DNA from: Spirosoma utsteinense
Lineage (GTDB): Bacteria; Bacteroidota; Bacteroidia; Cytophagales; Spirosomataceae
Reading direction: 5' to 3'
NCBI RefSeq assembly: GCF_014282275.1
Contig: NZ_VFIA01000024.1
Span: 35,471 to 99,470 of the forward strand
DNA: 64,000 nt
The notes under the pieces were generated by a model that ran no database searches, was not told the origin of the DNA, and was given only the letters and a program-made list of their open reading frames with translations. Positions within the stretch are counted from its first letter, which is position 1; each line of letters starts with the position of its first letter. This document shows, piece after piece, positions 52,964 to 61,711 of this stretch. The position numbers and the translations under genes are program-made.

Positions 52964-53581
52964 TTACTTCCAGGCTGTGACGTCGATTACATTTTCACAA
53001 AAATCGTATTCCTCGGGCTGGTTGGAACCGATAAGCAGCAGTTGCTCAGCCGATAACTGACGGACTTGTTCGTGGTACCAAAGCGCACCCTGACGGTCGA
53101 GGTTGGCGGTTGGTTCGTCGAGAATAACGACCGGAGAGTCAGAGAAAAAAGCCAGCCCCAGCTTTACGCGCTGCTTCATACCCGACGAAAAAAACTTGAT
53201 CTCTTTGTGGCGGGCATGGCTCAGCAGCAACTGCTCGGCAATCTTACCCAGGGTCAAACCCGGCTTGAAGGGTTTGAAGGTCTGATGAAACGTCAGCAAC
53301 TCATCGAGGGTGAGTTCTTCCACCAGTTCCAGATAGGGAGCGGCTATGCTCACCTGCCGGAACCAGTTTTCCGGGTCCAGCGCCTGGCCATTTACGGAGT
53401 AGGTCAGCGTCCCTTCTGTGGCGGGTAAACTACCGGCCAGGAGTTGTAGCAGGGTTGATTTACCGCTGCCGTTCGGCCCGACGAACGTATAGCTCGACCC
53501 GGCATTGAGCGTCAGATCGATGCGCCGGAAAATCCACTCTTTCCGGTATTTCTTACCGATCTGCTCCGCAACGATTTTCAT
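52964..53581 (-). CDS. Small ABC transporter ATPase in the lipid A gene run
   Basis: The 205-aa product has Walker A GPNGSGKST, signature FSSGMKQRVKLGLAFF, Walker B VVILDEPTANLD and Asn-Gln where the H-loop His would be (LLIGSNQPEEYDF), so that His seems to be missing. It resembles CcmA or gliding-type ATPases. No permease lies next to it. It starts 91 bp after lpxA. ATG 53581 (MKIVAEQIGKKY) is chosen over 53623. Confidence 0.85.
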   Translation of the reverse strand: MKIVAEQIGKKYRKEWIFRRIDLTLNAGSSYTFVGPNGSGKSTLLQLLAGSLPATEGTLTYSVNGQALDPENWFRQVSIAAPYLELVEELTLDELLTFHQTFKPFKPGLTLGKIAEQLLLSHARHKEIKFFSSGMKQRVKLGLAFFSDSPVVILDEPTANLDRQGALWYHEQVRQLSAEQLLLIGSNQPEEYDFCENVIDVTAWK

Positions 53582-53601
53582 AGACGAGGGGTGGATGAGC
53601 C

Positions 53602-53662
53602 ATGAATGATAAACGATGGGCAAGGCTCAGAGCCCGTCGGGCATTCATCGTTTATCACTCAT
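53602..53662. terminator. Hairpin between lpxA and the ABC ATPase gene
   Basis: Arms 53602-53618 and 53646-53662 pair with one mismatch, with an inner GGCTC/GAGCC stem. The ATGAATGATAAACGATG unit links it to the hairpins at 1947 and 54478. Confidence 0.4.
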
Positions 53663-53672
53663 TACTGTACGT

Positions 53673-54467
53673 TTACTCCCGATCACCACCCGATGAGGGA
53701 CCTTTCATAATTCCCCGCTCCGACGATCGGATAAAGTTTACGATCTCGTCGCGTTCGTCGGAAGGAGGCAGTTCGAGTTCAATCTGGGTAAGGGCATCGG
53801 CATTGTTGAGGCCGCGCATATAGATATACCGGTAGATCTCCTGAATCTGGTTGATTTTTTCATTATCGAACCCGCGCCGACGCAGGCCAATCGAGTTGAT
53901 GCCGGTATAGGACAACGGTTCGCGGGCTGCCTTGGTAAAGGGCGGCACGTCCTTACGCACCAGCGACCCGCCCGATACCATAGCGTGGGCACCGATTTTA
54001 ACCCACTGGTGTACAGAGCTCGATCCGCCAACAATAGCCCAGTCGCCCATGTGGACGTGACCGCCCATTTGCACGTTATTGATAATCAGGCAATTATTAC
54101 CAATCCGGCAGTCGTGGGCCACGTGTGCATAGGCCATAATGAGGCAATCGGTCCCGATTTCGGTTTTCCAGTGCTCTTCCGTTCCCCGACTGATGGTCGC
54201 ATACTCCCGAATGGTTGTATTATCGCCGATAAATGTCCGGGTATACTCGTTTTTAAACTTCAGGTCCTGCGGGGTTGCCGATATTACAGCACCCGGATAA
54301 ATCTTGCAGTTACGTCCGATACGAGCCCCCTCATTGATTACCGCATGGGAACCAATCCACGTCCCTTCGCTTACCTCGACGTCTTTGTGGATGATGGCAA
54401 ACGGCTCGACCACCACGTTCTGCGCGATTTTGGCTTCGGGGTGAATATAAGCTAATGGTTGAATCAT
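53673..54467 (-). CDS. lpxA: UDP-N-acetylglucosamine acyltransferase (LpxA)
   Basis: First acyl transfer of lipid A synthesis. At 264 aa it is the standard size. The left-handed beta-helix hexapeptides are clear from residue 5 (YIHPEAKIAQNVVVEP) to about 190, with the catalytic His in MAYAHVAHDCRIGNN. The C-terminal helices follow (RRRGFDNEKINQIQEIYR). ATG 54467 (MIQPLAYIHPEAK) is the family start; the longer frame from 54587 runs through the intergenic hairpin. Confidence 0.96.
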   Translation of the reverse strand: MIQPLAYIHPEAKIAQNVVVEPFAIIHKDVEVSEGTWIGSHAVINEGARIGRNCKIYPGAVISATPQDLKFKNEYTRTFIGDNTTIREYATISRGTEEHWKTEIGTDCLIMAYAHVAHDCRIGNNCLIINNVQMGGHVHMGDWAIVGGSSSVHQWVKIGAHAMVSGGSLVRKDVPPFTKAAREPLSYTGINSIGLRRRGFDNEKINQIQEIYRYIYMRGLNNADALTQIELELPPSDERDEIVNFIRSSERGIMKGPSSGGDRE

Positions 54468-54477
54468 ATTTTTTACG

Positions 54478-54603
54478 ATGAATGATGAACGATGAATGAA
54501 AACGGCACTTCCGGTACCGTTACGAATGATTTGTCCACCCGGACAGCATGATGAAAACCAGGTACAGGGTTCCTCATCATTTATCATTTATCCTTCATCA
54601 TTT
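54478..54603. repeat. Imperfect inverted repeat between lpxC-fabZ and lpxA
   Basis: ATGAATGATGAACGATGAATG-like units near 54478-54500 face CATCATTTATCATTTATCC-like units near 54573-54603. The pairing is imperfect and spans about 70 bases of loop. It belongs to the same style as the hairpins at 1947, 47654 and 53602. Confidence 0.35.
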
Positions 54604-55992
54604 CTTTTTAACCAGGCTGGCAATCATATCGGCCTCGCAGACCAGGTTGTCGTTGACATAGCCCCGGCCCTGCATTTTCACGATCCCGCGTTTCATTGGC
54701 GTCGTAAACGCACATTTAAATATTACGGTGTCGCCCGGCAGAACGTTGCGCCGGAACCGGCAGTTTTCGATACCGACCAGGAACGGCCAGTAGTTTTCAG
54801 GGTCAGGCACCGTGCTAAGCACCAGAATACCACCCGTTTGGGCCATGGCTTCGAGCTGCATGACACCAGGCATGACCGGGTTGCCGGGAAAATGTCCGGC
54901 GAAGAACGGCTCATTCATCGTCACGTTCTTAAGGCCTACCACACTGTTCTCATCCAGGGCAATGATCTTGTCGATCATCTGGAAAGGGTAACGGTGGGGT
55001 AACAACTGCGAAATCCGGTTGATGTCCAGTACCGGTGGCTGCTTGGGATCGTATTGCGGCACCTGGTTGGATGCGTTCTTCTGGATGAGCTTCTTGATCT
55101 TTTTGGCGAAAGCCACGTTGGCGGCATGACCGGGCCGGGCGGCCAGGATCTGCGCTTTGATGGGCCGGCCAATCAGTGCCAGATCGCCTACCATATCGAG
55201 CAGCTTGTGACGGGCCATCTCGTTGGGGTAGTGCAACTCCAGATTATTCAGGATACCGTCGTTTTTATTGACGCTTACTTTCGGTTTGTGCAGCAGGTCG
55301 GCCAGGTAATCGAGCTCCCCTTCTTTTACTTCCCGGTCAACGATAACGATGGCGTTGGTCAGGTCTCCGCCCTTGATCAGGTTCTGCTTATAGAGAGCCT
55401 CCAGCTCGTGCAGGAATACGAAGGTGCGGCAATTGGCAATCTGCTCCGGAAACTGACTGATGTCGTTCAGATAAGCATGCTGGCTGCTGATCACCCGCGA
55501 ATTATAATCGACCATCACCGTCAGGCGGTAGTCATTAAGGGGCAAAGCCGCCAGCTCGATGTCTTTCTCGGGGTTACGGAAATGAACATACTCGTTGACC
55601 TCGAAATAGTTACGCGTTGCGTTCTGCTCTTCGATACCCGCATCGCGCAGCGCGTCGATGAACTGAATCGATGAGCCGTCCATGATGGGTGGTTCGGGAC
55701 CATCCAGCTGAATGAGCACATTATCGATCTGCAACCCCACGAGTGCAGCCAGCGTGTGTTCAACGGTGTGAATCCGGGCACCACTCTGCTCAATGGTCGT
55801 GCCACGGGAGAGATCGACCACATTATCGACATCAGCATCCACAATAGGACTTCCGGGCAGATCGACGCGCTGGAATTTATAGCCGTGATTCGTTGGTGCA
55901 GGCAAGAACGTCATCGTTGCCGATACGCCCGTGTGCAATCCCACGCCCGACACCGAAACGGCCTTCTGAATGGTCTGTTGTTTTGTATTCAT
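54598..55992 (-). CDS. lpxC: Bifunctional LpxC deacetylase / FabZ dehydratase
   Basis: Residues 1 to about 300 are LpxC, the committed lipid A step, with zinc ligands in HTVEHTLAAL and RHKLLDMVGD. Residues from about 315 to 464 are FabZ, the hydroxyacyl-ACP dehydratase: LLPHRYPFQMIDKI (catalytic His), GHFPGNPVMPGVMQLEAMAQ (catalytic Glu). The fusion is normal for Bacteroidota and may couple acyl-chain supply to lipid A synthesis. ATG 55992 (MNTKQQTIQKAV) is chosen over 56016. Confidence 0.97.
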   Translation of the reverse strand: MNTKQQTIQKAVSVSGVGLHTGVSATMTFLPAPTNHGYKFQRVDLPGSPIVDADVDNVVDLSRGTTIEQSGARIHTVEHTLAALVGLQIDNVLIQLDGPEPPIMDGSSIQFIDALRDAGIEEQNATRNYFEVNEYVHFRNPEKDIELAALPLNDYRLTVMVDYNSRVISSQHAYLNDISQFPEQIANCRTFVFLHELEALYKQNLIKGGDLTNAIVIVDREVKEGELDYLADLLHKPKVSVNKNDGILNNLELHYPNEMARHKLLDMVGDLALIGRPIKAQILAARPGHAANVAFAKKIKKLIQKNASNQVPQYDPKQPPVLDINRISQLLPHRYPFQMIDKIIALDENSVVGLKNVTMNEPFFAGHFPGNPVMPGVMQLEAMAQTGGILVLSTVPDPENYWPFLVGIENCRFRRNVLPGDTVIFKCAFTTPMKRGIVKMQGRGYVNDNLVCEADMIASLVKKK

Positions 55993-56050
55993 CAAGAACG
56001 GGTTTGTATCCGGCATTCGGTGAAGTGGCTCACCAGCAGCGCGGTACAGA

Positions 56051-57079
56051 CTATTTTTCTGTTTTTTTCTCTAATTCATCTAAACGGCGTTCCAGGTCGG
56101 GAAGCCGGCGGAATACTGCCTGCGACCGCATATTGTCACGCATGAGGAATGCCGTTGATCCATTCAGCGATATGCCCTCTTCCTTGATCGATTTCCCAAC
56201 ACCCGACTGCGCACCGACTTTGGTACCGTTGGCAATGCTGAGGTGACCGGCAAAACCTACCTGCCCGCCAATAATACAGCGTTCACCGATTTTCGTTGAT
56301 CCGGCAATGCCTGTCTGGGCGGCAACTACCGTATCCCGACCAATTTCAACGTTATGACCAATCTGCACCAGGTTATCCAGTTTAACGCCCTGCCGGATAA
56401 CGGTAGACCCCATCGTGGCACAGTCGATGGTGGTACCGGCTCCTACATTCACGTAGTCTTCGAGGATAACGTTGCCCAGCTGCGGAATCGTTTTATAGGT
56501 ACCGTCAGTCTGGGGGGCGAAACCGAAGCCTTCACTACCGATGACCGCACCAGGGTGGATAACGCAGTTACGGCCGATCTGGCAGTTGCTGAGAATACGC
56601 GCACCCGGCTGAATAATCGTGTTATCGCCAATCTGAACGTTATCACCTACGTAGACATGCGGGTAAATTTTAACATTCGTACCGATCTGGCAATTGCAAC
56701 CGACATACGAAAAGGCACCCCGGTACCCACGTTCGCCAAACTGCGTGCCAGCACCCGCATAAGCAGGCTGCTCTACACCAATACGGGCAAAACTGATCTG
56801 CCGATGGTATTCTTCCAGCAACTGGGTAAAGGCTGAATAGGAGTTTTCTACAAAAATCAGTGCTGGCGCAACTGGCTTTTGCGGCTGGAATGATCGGTTG
56901 ACTATGACGGCTGAGGCCTGCGTCGTATAGAGAAAAGACTCATACTTCGGGTTCGACAGAAATGAAATGTCGCCCTGTTTACCCTCCTCTATTTTTGCTA
57001 AGCTACTGACCTTCAGTAAATCGTTACCTACTACTTCGCCTTCCAGCAGTGTGGCAATCTGCTTGACTGTTAACTCCAT
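56051..57079 (-). CDS. lpxD: UDP-3-O-(hydroxyacyl)glucosamine N-acyltransferase (LpxD)
   Basis: The 342-aa product has an N-terminal substrate domain (ELTVKQIATLLEGEVVG, GDISFLSNPKYESFLYTTQASAVIV), then hexapeptide beta-helix repeats (KIYPHVYVGDNVQIGDNTII) with the catalytic His in NLVQIGHNVEIGRD, and a C-terminal helix (LERRLDELEKKTEK). It adds the second acyl chain in lipid A synthesis. ATG 57079 (MELTVKQ) is the family start. Confidence 0.96.
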   Translation of the reverse strand: MELTVKQIATLLEGEVVGNDLLKVSSLAKIEEGKQGDISFLSNPKYESFLYTTQASAVIVNRSFQPQKPVAPALIFVENSYSAFTQLLEEYHRQISFARIGVEQPAYAGAGTQFGERGYRGAFSYVGCNCQIGTNVKIYPHVYVGDNVQIGDNTIIQPGARILSNCQIGRNCVIHPGAVIGSEGFGFAPQTDGTYKTIPQLGNVILEDYVNVGAGTTIDCATMGSTVIRQGVKLDNLVQIGHNVEIGRDTVVAAQTGIAGSTKIGERCIIGGQVGFAGHLSIANGTKVGAQSGVGKSIKEEGISLNGSTAFLMRDNMRSQAVFRRLPDLERRLDELEKKTEK

Positions 57080-57265
57080 ATACGTATGACGGCCGTCGCG
57101 AACTATCCGGTTTTGGCGGACATTCGGGGCGCTAAGGTAGACAACAAATTGCACTTTTCGGATAAAACAGCCGGTAAATAGTCGCTTAGTCGATCAGTTA
57201 GCCAGTAAGTTGAAAGTGGCTGACGCCTGTACTCTGCTACTTTGTTCGCTTACGACTGTTATGAC

Positions 57266-58513
57266 CTACTGACTTTCGACTACATTCAATCCCTTTGCCC
57301 AGCAAACGTAGTACCGGCGCACAATATTAGTCAACACCTGAATATTGGACAGATCCGACGCGTCGGCTATGTCGATCACTTTACCCGATTTCAACTTAAT
57401 ATTGATGCGTTCTTCCAGCGGTAGATAGGCCGCATTGGTGGCCTGCCCTTCGACCAGGAAGTAAGACAGGTCTTCGTCGGGCAAACCGGCCTGCCGAAGC
57501 TGCCCGGCCAGTTCATCAACCAAAGCACCGGCAAAGGGTTCTGTCGATAGGATAACCTTGAACAGTCGCCTGTCCAGCAACATCTGACAGAGCGTTGCCA
57601 GCACGGTATCATCGTGCAACGCCCATTCCTTGATGCAGGCCCAGACATCGTAATCGTCCAGCTGGGTGAAGGCCTTCAGGTAGGTGTGGTTGGTTCGGAA
57701 CTCGGCCAGCGAAATGCGCTCCGCGAGAAACAGCTGAAAGGCAGCCGGTGCAAAAACAGGCGTGTGCTGCCCGATCAGGAATTTGGCCCGACGCAGGATC
57801 TGAATCAACATGGATTCGCAGCAAATAGACGTTTTATGCAGATAAACCTGCCAGTACATCAGCCGACGCGCATTCAGGAAATTTTCGACACTAAGCACGC
57901 CTTTGGCTTCCACCACCAGCTGGTCATCGACAAGATCGAGCATTTTAATGATGCGCTCAGCCCCAATAGCGCCCTCGGCCACACCCGTATAGTACCCGTC
58001 GCGGTTGAGGTAGTCCATACGGTCCATGTCCAGCTGGCTCGACGTAAGCTGGTGGAAAAACGGCCGTTCATAGCTCCCGTCGAACATACGGATGGCCAGT
58101 GATAGTCGCCCATCAAACTGACGGTTCAGGTCGTGCATCAGCAGCAGCGAGATTTCTTCGTGGGGCACATTGTCCAGGAGGCAGCACTCCAGTACGTGGG
58201 AGAACGGCCCATGGCCAATATCATGCAGCAGGATAGCGATCTGGGCGGCTTCACACTCGGCACTGCTGATGGCGTGGCCTTTACTCTGGAGCGTTTGCAT
58301 GGCCTGCCCCATCAGGTGCATAGCCCCCAGGGCGTGGTGAAAGCGCGTATGCAGAGCGCCCGGATATACATACTCCGACAGCCCCAGCTGCTTGATTCGC
58401 CGGAGCCGCTGAAAAAACGGATGCTCGACCAGATCAAACAGCAACTCCGTCGGGATTGTGATGAATCCATAGACGGGGTCGTTAAGAATCTTCTTTTTGT
58501 TAGGTGCTGACAT
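57266..58513 (-). CDS. HD-domain phosphohydrolase (dGTPase-like)
   Basis: The 415-aa product has a complete HD site: HTRFHHALGAMHLM (His), ILLHDIGHGPFSHVLE (His-Asp) and DMDRMDYLNRDGYY (Asp). Such proteins act on (d)NTPs or nucleotides; the exact substrate is unknown. Its place just upstream of lpxD is common in Cytophagales. The gap to lpxD is 186 bp. A -7 element ends four bases before the ATG. Confidence 0.88.
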   Translation of the reverse strand: MSAPNKKKILNDPVYGFITIPTELLFDLVEHPFFQRLRRIKQLGLSEYVYPGALHTRFHHALGAMHLMGQAMQTLQSKGHAISSAECEAAQIAILLHDIGHGPFSHVLECCLLDNVPHEEISLLLMHDLNRQFDGRLSLAIRMFDGSYERPFFHQLTSSQLDMDRMDYLNRDGYYTGVAEGAIGAERIIKMLDLVDDQLVVEAKGVLSVENFLNARRLMYWQVYLHKTSICCESMLIQILRRAKFLIGQHTPVFAPAAFQLFLAERISLAEFRTNHTYLKAFTQLDDYDVWACIKEWALHDDTVLATLCQMLLDRRLFKVILSTEPFAGALVDELAGQLRQAGLPDEDLSYFLVEGQATNAAYLPLEERINIKLKSGKVIDIADASDLSNIQVLTNIVRRYYVCWAKGLNVVESQ

Positions 58514-58517
58514 CAGA

Positions 58518-58525
58518 CAAAGATA
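58518..58525 (-). promoter_or_regulatory. -7 element (TATCTTTG) of the HD gene
   Basis: The minus-strand TATCTTTG ends four bases before the ATG at 58513, so the transcript would be leaderless. Confidence 0.5.
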
Positions 58526-58600
58526 CCGGACAGGATTTCAGGATTAACTGGATTTTCAACGCATAATCCCGCTGATTCTGCAATCCTTCAAAAAAAATCG

Positions 58601-58608
58601 TAAATTTG
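58601..58608 (+). promoter_or_regulatory. -7 element (TAAATTTG) of the tRNA gene
   Basis: TAAATTTG lies 30 bases before the mature tRNA 5' end, a normal distance. No clear -33 TTG was seen. Confidence 0.5.
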
Positions 58609-58638
58609 CATGGCTGTTTCGAGCAATCAAACAGCAAC

Positions 58639-58712
58639 GGGCTTGTAACTCAGTTGGTTAGAGTGCCTGACTCATAATCAGTAAGTCCCTGGTTCGAGTC
58701 CAGGCTGGCCCA
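58639..58712 (+). tRNA. tRNA with CAT anticodon (elongator Met or Ile2)
   Basis: The 74-nt cloverleaf has a D-stem ACTC/GAGT, anticodon loop CTCATAA, a perfect 5-bp T-stem (CCTGG/CCAGG) with TTCGAGT loop, and acceptor GGGCTTG/CTGGCCC. The acceptor has a T-T mismatch at 6-67 and the anticodon stem a C-T pair at 27-43. CCA is not encoded. A CAT anticodon may be read as Met or, if lysidine-modified, as Ile. It is not the initiator by its 1-72 G-C pair. Confidence 0.9.
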
Positions 58713-58723
58713 CGTTGATAATT

Positions 58724-58757
58724 AAGCACTTACGTGTAAAACCGTAAGTGCTTTTTT
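58724..58757 (+). terminator. Rho-independent terminator of the tRNA gene
   Basis: An 11-bp perfect stem (58724-58734 with 58743-58753), an 8-base loop and a T6 tract running out of the stem, 12 bases after the tRNA. Confidence 0.85.
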
Positions 58758-58816
58758 GTGTTTCAGCCGTGCATATTGCCTCTGAGTAGGCATGCTGGCC
58801 ATAAAATCAAAAAGCT

Positions 58817-59578
58817 ATGTCATTGAAATCTGAAGAAGACCTGGCAGGTATGCAGGAAATTAGCCACGTTGTTGGCTCAACCCTCTGGCGCATGCAACAG
58901 TATGCCCGTCCAGGTATGTCGACGCTTGAGTTAGATCAATATGGGCGACAACTGCTGGAACTGCACGGTGCCCGTTCGGCACCTAAGCTCACTTACAACT
59001 TTCCGGGCTGGACCTGTATTAGTTTAAACGAGGAAGTATGTCACGGCATTCCTTCGGCAACTCGTTTTCTCCAGGAAGGGGACCTGGTTAATATTGATGT
59101 ATCAGCCGAACTGAATGGTTATTGGTCAGACAATGGTGGATCTTTTGTCCTGGGGCAGGATATTCATCAGCACAGTGGGCTGGTAGAAGCCTCGAAACGC
59201 ATCCTGGCCAAAGCGATTAGTCATATCCGAGGGGGGGTACAAATCGCCGAAATCGGACGCTTAATTGAAACCGAGGCAAAGCGAAGTGGCTATCGAGTGA
59301 TCAAGAATCTGGCCGGGCACGGAATTGGCCGAAGCCTGCATGAAGAACCGCTTGAGATTCTATGCTACTATGACCGGTCCAATAAAACTCGTTTCCGAAA
59401 GAACTCGGTCGTGGCCATCGAGACGTTTTTATCCACCAAAGCCACCTACGCCCGGGAGAAGGGAGATGGCTGGACATTGGTCGCCAGAGACAGCTTTGCC
59501 GTACAGCATGAACAAACGATTGTCGTCACTGATAATCAGCCAATCATCCTGACAGCTGCTAATCAATTATGGAACTGA
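58817..59578 (+). CDS. map: Type I methionine aminopeptidase
   Basis: The 253-aa product removes N-terminal Met. The metal ligands are all placed: Asp in LVNIDVSAE, Asp in YWSDNGGSF, His in LAGHGIGRSLHEEP, Glu in VVAIETFLS and Glu in QHEQTIVV. The sequence around the second Asp (SDNGGSF) departs from the usual GD(T/S) form, which suggests a second, accessory map copy. The canonical one, near ribosomal genes, is outside the window. It follows the tRNA terminator by 59 bp. Confidence 0.9.
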   Translation: MSLKSEEDLAGMQEISHVVGSTLWRMQQYARPGMSTLELDQYGRQLLELHGARSAPKLTYNFPGWTCISLNEEVCHGIPSATRFLQEGDLVNIDVSAELNGYWSDNGGSFVLGQDIHQHSGLVEASKRILAKAISHIRGGVQIAEIGRLIETEAKRSGYRVIKNLAGHGIGRSLHEEPLEILCYYDRSNKTRFRKNSVVAIETFLSTKATYAREKGDGWTLVARDSFAVQHEQTIVVTDNQPIILTAANQLWN

Positions 59579-59656
59579 AACCTTGATTGATTTACCTGTC
59601 GCCACGTAACAAAACACAGTGACTATTAACTTCAGTAAAAGGTAGTGGCTACGCCT

Positions 59657-60499
59657 ATGATTTGTCAGGATTTCTTACCCAGTCCGCCTTTGCGGCATTT
59701 TATCAAGGGCTATCATCTCCGGCACTTCAGGTTTGCCGACGTGGCCAGCCCTCCGCTTAAGCCCTATGCACCCCGTCCCGACCAGCAGATGGCCTTTTAC
59801 CCCCGAGGCCGTGAACTGGTAGAACATATTGCTCCCTATAAACTCATACAGAGACCCCGTTCCATGATCACGGGTCAGTACACGGAGCGAACGAACCGGC
59901 TCTTGACAGGGCAGGACTTTCTGGTATTGCTGGTCGATTTCCAACCGGGCGTCCTGTACCGGATCACTGGCATTCCATTTTATGAATTAACCAACACCTT
60001 TATTGATGCAGAAGCCGTTTTCGGCCGGGAGATACGGCTGGTTAACGAACGGCTGGCCAGTAGCGACGACTATCCCGAGATGATAAACATTGTCGAGCGT
60101 TTCCTGACGGGGCTCGTCGGAGGTATCAAGCGAAACAGCCATCCGCTGGATAGTATAACGAGTCTGCTCATCGAACGGCCGGAGAAGACATCCATCATCC
60201 AGTTGGCTGAAGCTACGTGCTTGTGCCCCCGGCAGTTCGAGCGGCTCTTCAACAAACGAATGGGTGTAGCTCCCAAACTCTTTTCCCGCATCGCCCGGCT
60301 ACATAACGCCTATCGAATCAAGTATACCAGGCCGACGTTGGATTGGCTCAGCATAGCGCTGGCTTGTGGCTATCACGACTACCAGCACCTGGCCAAGGAT
60401 TTCCAGCGCTTTGCCGGGACTACACCGAACAACTATGCTCGCGAAGATGGGATGGCCCCCGAACGCTTGTTTGGGATGAGCGACTCCTCCTACACCTGA
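59657..60499 (+). CDS. AraC family transcriptional regulator
   Basis: The 280-aa product has an N-terminal domain of the DUF6597/AraC-like type (DFLPSPPLRHFIKGYHLRHF, QQMAFYPRG) and a C-terminal HTH (SIIQLAEATCLCPRQFERLFNKRMG; DWLSIALACGYHDYQHLAKDFQRFAG). ATG 59657 (MICQDFL) is preferred to the GTG at 59645. It is 70 bp upstream of and codirectional with an esterase gene, its probable target. Confidence 0.87.
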   Translation: MICQDFLPSPPLRHFIKGYHLRHFRFADVASPPLKPYAPRPDQQMAFYPRGRELVEHIAPYKLIQRPRSMITGQYTERTNRLLTGQDFLVLLVDFQPGVLYRITGIPFYELTNTFIDAEAVFGREIRLVNERLASSDDYPEMINIVERFLTGLVGGIKRNSHPLDSITSLLIERPEKTSIIQLAEATCLCPRQFERLFNKRMGVAPKLFSRIARLHNAYRIKYTRPTLDWLSIALACGYHDYQHLAKDFQRFAGTTPNNYAREDGMAPERLFGMSDSSYT

Positions 60500-60569
60500 A
60501 GAATGTCGCGTTTTTACCACCGCCGAACCGATCGATTGCCTGAATTTTGATCGACAAAATTCGAGCATT

Positions 60570-61562
60570 ATGAAACGAGCCTTCATTGGGTTAGCTGTTT
60601 TCAACTTTTGTAGCCAATTGGTCCAGGCACAGCCCTGCCAAACGGGCAAGCTGGACCCCCGGGTGGCGGTTGCACTACGAACGGTGCTCGCCGATCTTCC
60701 CTCGTCCCTGACGACCTCCGTTGAGCAGATTCGGGCTATAAAAATGAAAGCACCCGATTTTCCCAAAGCGGATGTGCGCTATTTAACCATCACGGCTGAC
60801 AGTATACCCCTACAGGTTTACAACCCTGCCCACGCCACCGGACTGCCCATCATTATCAGCTACCACCCCGGCGGTTTTGTAACCCCGATTCTTCCGTTCA
60901 TGGCGTACGAATTCTGGCGGCAGGCGAAAACCTACAACGCGCTGGTGTTTGCCGTTGATTACCGGGTAGCGCCGGAGCATAAATATCCGGCCGCCGTCAA
61001 TGATGCCTATTCCGCGTTTAAATGGGTGGCCAGCAATGGGCATCGCTATGGGGGCGATACGAGTCGAATTGTGGTGTTAGGCTTAAGTGCGGGCGGCAAT
61101 TTAGCAGCCGTCGTTTGTCAGAAAGCCGAAAAGGAGGGGCTGGCCAGGCGGATAAAGCTACAAATACTGAACTGCCCGTCGACTGATAATCCCCGCAATT
61201 TTGCTCAACATCCCTCCTATCAACACTACGCATCGGGCTACTTCCAAACGAAAGCCTTCTGCCAGTACTCCATTCAGGCGTATGCACCCGATGCGGCCCT
61301 TGACAATCCGGAAGTGGCCCCCCTCCAAAGCAAACGGGTATCGGGTTTGCCGCCAGCGGTGGTCATAACGGCGGAATTCGATCCACTGCGTGATGAAGGA
61401 TATGCCTATGCCGAGCGACTGAGAAACGCGGGTGTGCCGGTGCGCTATCATTGTTTTGCCGGCCAGATCCATTGTCTGGTGGGCCTGCCAGCCGATGCTC
61501 ATGAGCACCAGGAAGTTGATCAGCTAATCCTGACGGCCATGAGAGAGGTACTGAGCAGGTAA
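60570..61562 (+). CDS. Exported HSL-family esterase/lipase
   Basis: The 330-aa product has a signal peptide (FIGLAVFNFCSQLVQAQP). The HSL pattern follows: oxyanion loop SYHPGGFVTP (HPGG where HGGG is usual), VDYRVAPEHKYPAAVND, nucleophile GLSAGGNLAAVV, acid in AEFDPLRDEG and His in FAGQIHCLVG. It hydrolyses short-chain esters. It is probably controlled by the AraC regulator directly upstream. Confidence 0.9.
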   Translation: MKRAFIGLAVFNFCSQLVQAQPCQTGKLDPRVAVALRTVLADLPSSLTTSVEQIRAIKMKAPDFPKADVRYLTITADSIPLQVYNPAHATGLPIIISYHPGGFVTPILPFMAYEFWRQAKTYNALVFAVDYRVAPEHKYPAAVNDAYSAFKWVASNGHRYGGDTSRIVVLGLSAGGNLAAVVCQKAEKEGLARRIKLQILNCPSTDNPRNFAQHPSYQHYASGYFQTKAFCQYSIQAYAPDAALDNPEVAPLQSKRVSGLPPAVVITAEFDPLRDEGYAYAERLRNAGVPVRYHCFAGQIHCLVGLPADAHEHQEVDQLILTAMREVLSR

Positions 61563-61711
61563 CGAAGCCATGTGACTGTGTAAGTACCTGCGTACCAGTA
61601 CAGGATTTTAACAGATCCTTTGGTTAATGAAACAGGTTGAAGAGGACACTGCTGGCAGTAGTTAATTAACGGGGCCTGCCTATCTTCGTTCCGTTCACTC
61701 ACTGATAACCG

